DNA from: Lachnospiraceae bacterium UBA7480
Lineage (GTDB): Bacteria; Bacillota; Clostridia; Lachnospirales; Lachnospiraceae
Direction of reading: 5' to 3'
NCBI GenBank assembly: GCA_002479655.1
Contig: DLOQ01000007.1
Coordinates: 23,608 to 29,925, forward strand
DNA length: 6,318 nt
Of this stretch, positions 6,088-6,318 are shown piece by piece. Numbering within the stretch: position 1 is the first letter of the stretch; every line of letters starts with the position of its first letter. The position numbers and the translations under genes were made by a program. The notes beneath the pieces were generated by a model. It did not search any database, had not been told where the DNA came from, and saw only the letters and a list, made by a program, of their open reading frames with translations.

Positions 6088-6159
6088 ACAAAACAATTGG
6101 CATCATTACTATGATATTGAACTTTATAGCAGTGAAAAGGAAATGGAGTAAAGCGGATC

Positions 6160-6318
6160 ATGGCAGATAATACAAATGGCAGTACATATGGAGCAGAAAA
6201 TATCACCGTGCTGGACGGTCTGGAAGCAGTCAGAAAGCTTCCAGGGATGTATATCGGCAGTACGTCGGTAAAGGGTCTGAACCATCTGGTCTATGAGATC
6301 GTGGATAATTCCGTAGAT
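6160..6318 (+). CDS. gyrB: Type II topoisomerase ATPase subunit B (GyrB/ParE), N-terminal fragment
   Basis: The first 53 codons of the ATP-binding subunit of DNA gyrase or topoisomerase IV; the gene continues past the right edge. The start is ATG 6160, with GGAG at 6145-6148 (11 bases away). The N-terminal GHKL ATPase signature is plain: [21 protein letters not shown], and [11 protein letters not shown], which carries the catalytic glutamate (E46, equivalent to E42 of E. coli GyrB) and the Mg-binding asparagine (N50). It hydrolyses ATP to drive DNA strand passage together with a GyrA/ParC partner. Residue 27 is leucine where the family motif KRPGMYIG has arginine. GC is 46%, well above the preceding genes, as expected for a core gene. 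GyrB and ParE cannot be separated from this fragment. The lack of recF upstream argues against the classical dnaA-recF-gyrB locus and keeps ParE, or a second GyrB copy, open. Confidence 0.9.
   Translation, partial: MADNTNGSTYGAENITVLDGLEAVRKLPGMYIGSTSVKGLNHLVYEIVDNSVD

Larger units (their letters stand above)
5948..6159 (+). other. Non-coding spacer between immunity array and topoisomerase gene
   Basis: 212 bases without a convincing gene. The first 28 bases are AT-rich with no GC-rich hairpin followed by a T run, so I see no intrinsic terminator for the array. From 5976 it holds a promoter and then a structured leader; both are listed separately. Confidence 0.7.

Overview
The window comes from a low-GC Gram-positive bacterium. 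A gut clostridium, probably of the Lachnospiraceae, fits best. The evidence is strong AAGGAG-type ribosome binding sites, use of GTG and TTG starts, AT-rich codons, and the protein families present. This assignment is inference from style; there is no rRNA or other marker.

Layout: all genes lie on the + strand. Positions 2-5947 hold eight tightly packed genes that read as a poly-immunity array, that is, a string of immunity genes of the polymorphic-toxin type with no recognisable toxin in the window. In order they are: (1) a MORN-repeat protein, cut at the left edge, with an Imm26-like C-terminal domain; (2) a two-domain protein ending in a SUKH (SMI1/KNR4) domain; (3) a two-domain protein starting with an Imm53 domain; (4) a helical protein with a weak DUF416/Imm5-like look; (5) a 98-residue helical orphan; (6) a HEAT-repeat protein; (7) a SUFU-domain protein; (8) an unrecognised 163-residue protein. 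None has a visible signal peptide or membrane segment, as expected for cytoplasmic immunity proteins. Gene spacing is mostly 16-52 bp, so the array is probably one transcript. Two wider spacers (103 and 82 bp) precede genes 4 and 6.

Positions 5948-6159 are non-coding. They carry a good sigma-A type extended -10 promoter followed by a leader of about 150 nt that can fold into two or three hairpins. The leader serves the last gene, which is cut at the right edge: the first 53 codons of a type II topoisomerase ATPase subunit (GyrB or ParE). That core gene has 46% GC, while sampled 60-base stretches of the array run at about 17-32%. The array therefore looks like an accessory island beside a housekeeping gene.

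The likely joint role of genes 1-8 is protection against toxins delivered by neighbouring cells, or retention of immunity after the cognate toxin has been lost. The most interesting points are that three successive genes are multi-domain fusions, two of them with a methionine exactly at the junction; that a short relict frame bridges genes 5 and 6; and that several domains (N-terminal half of gene 2, C-terminal half of gene 3, genes 5 and 8) are not recognised and could be new immunity families.
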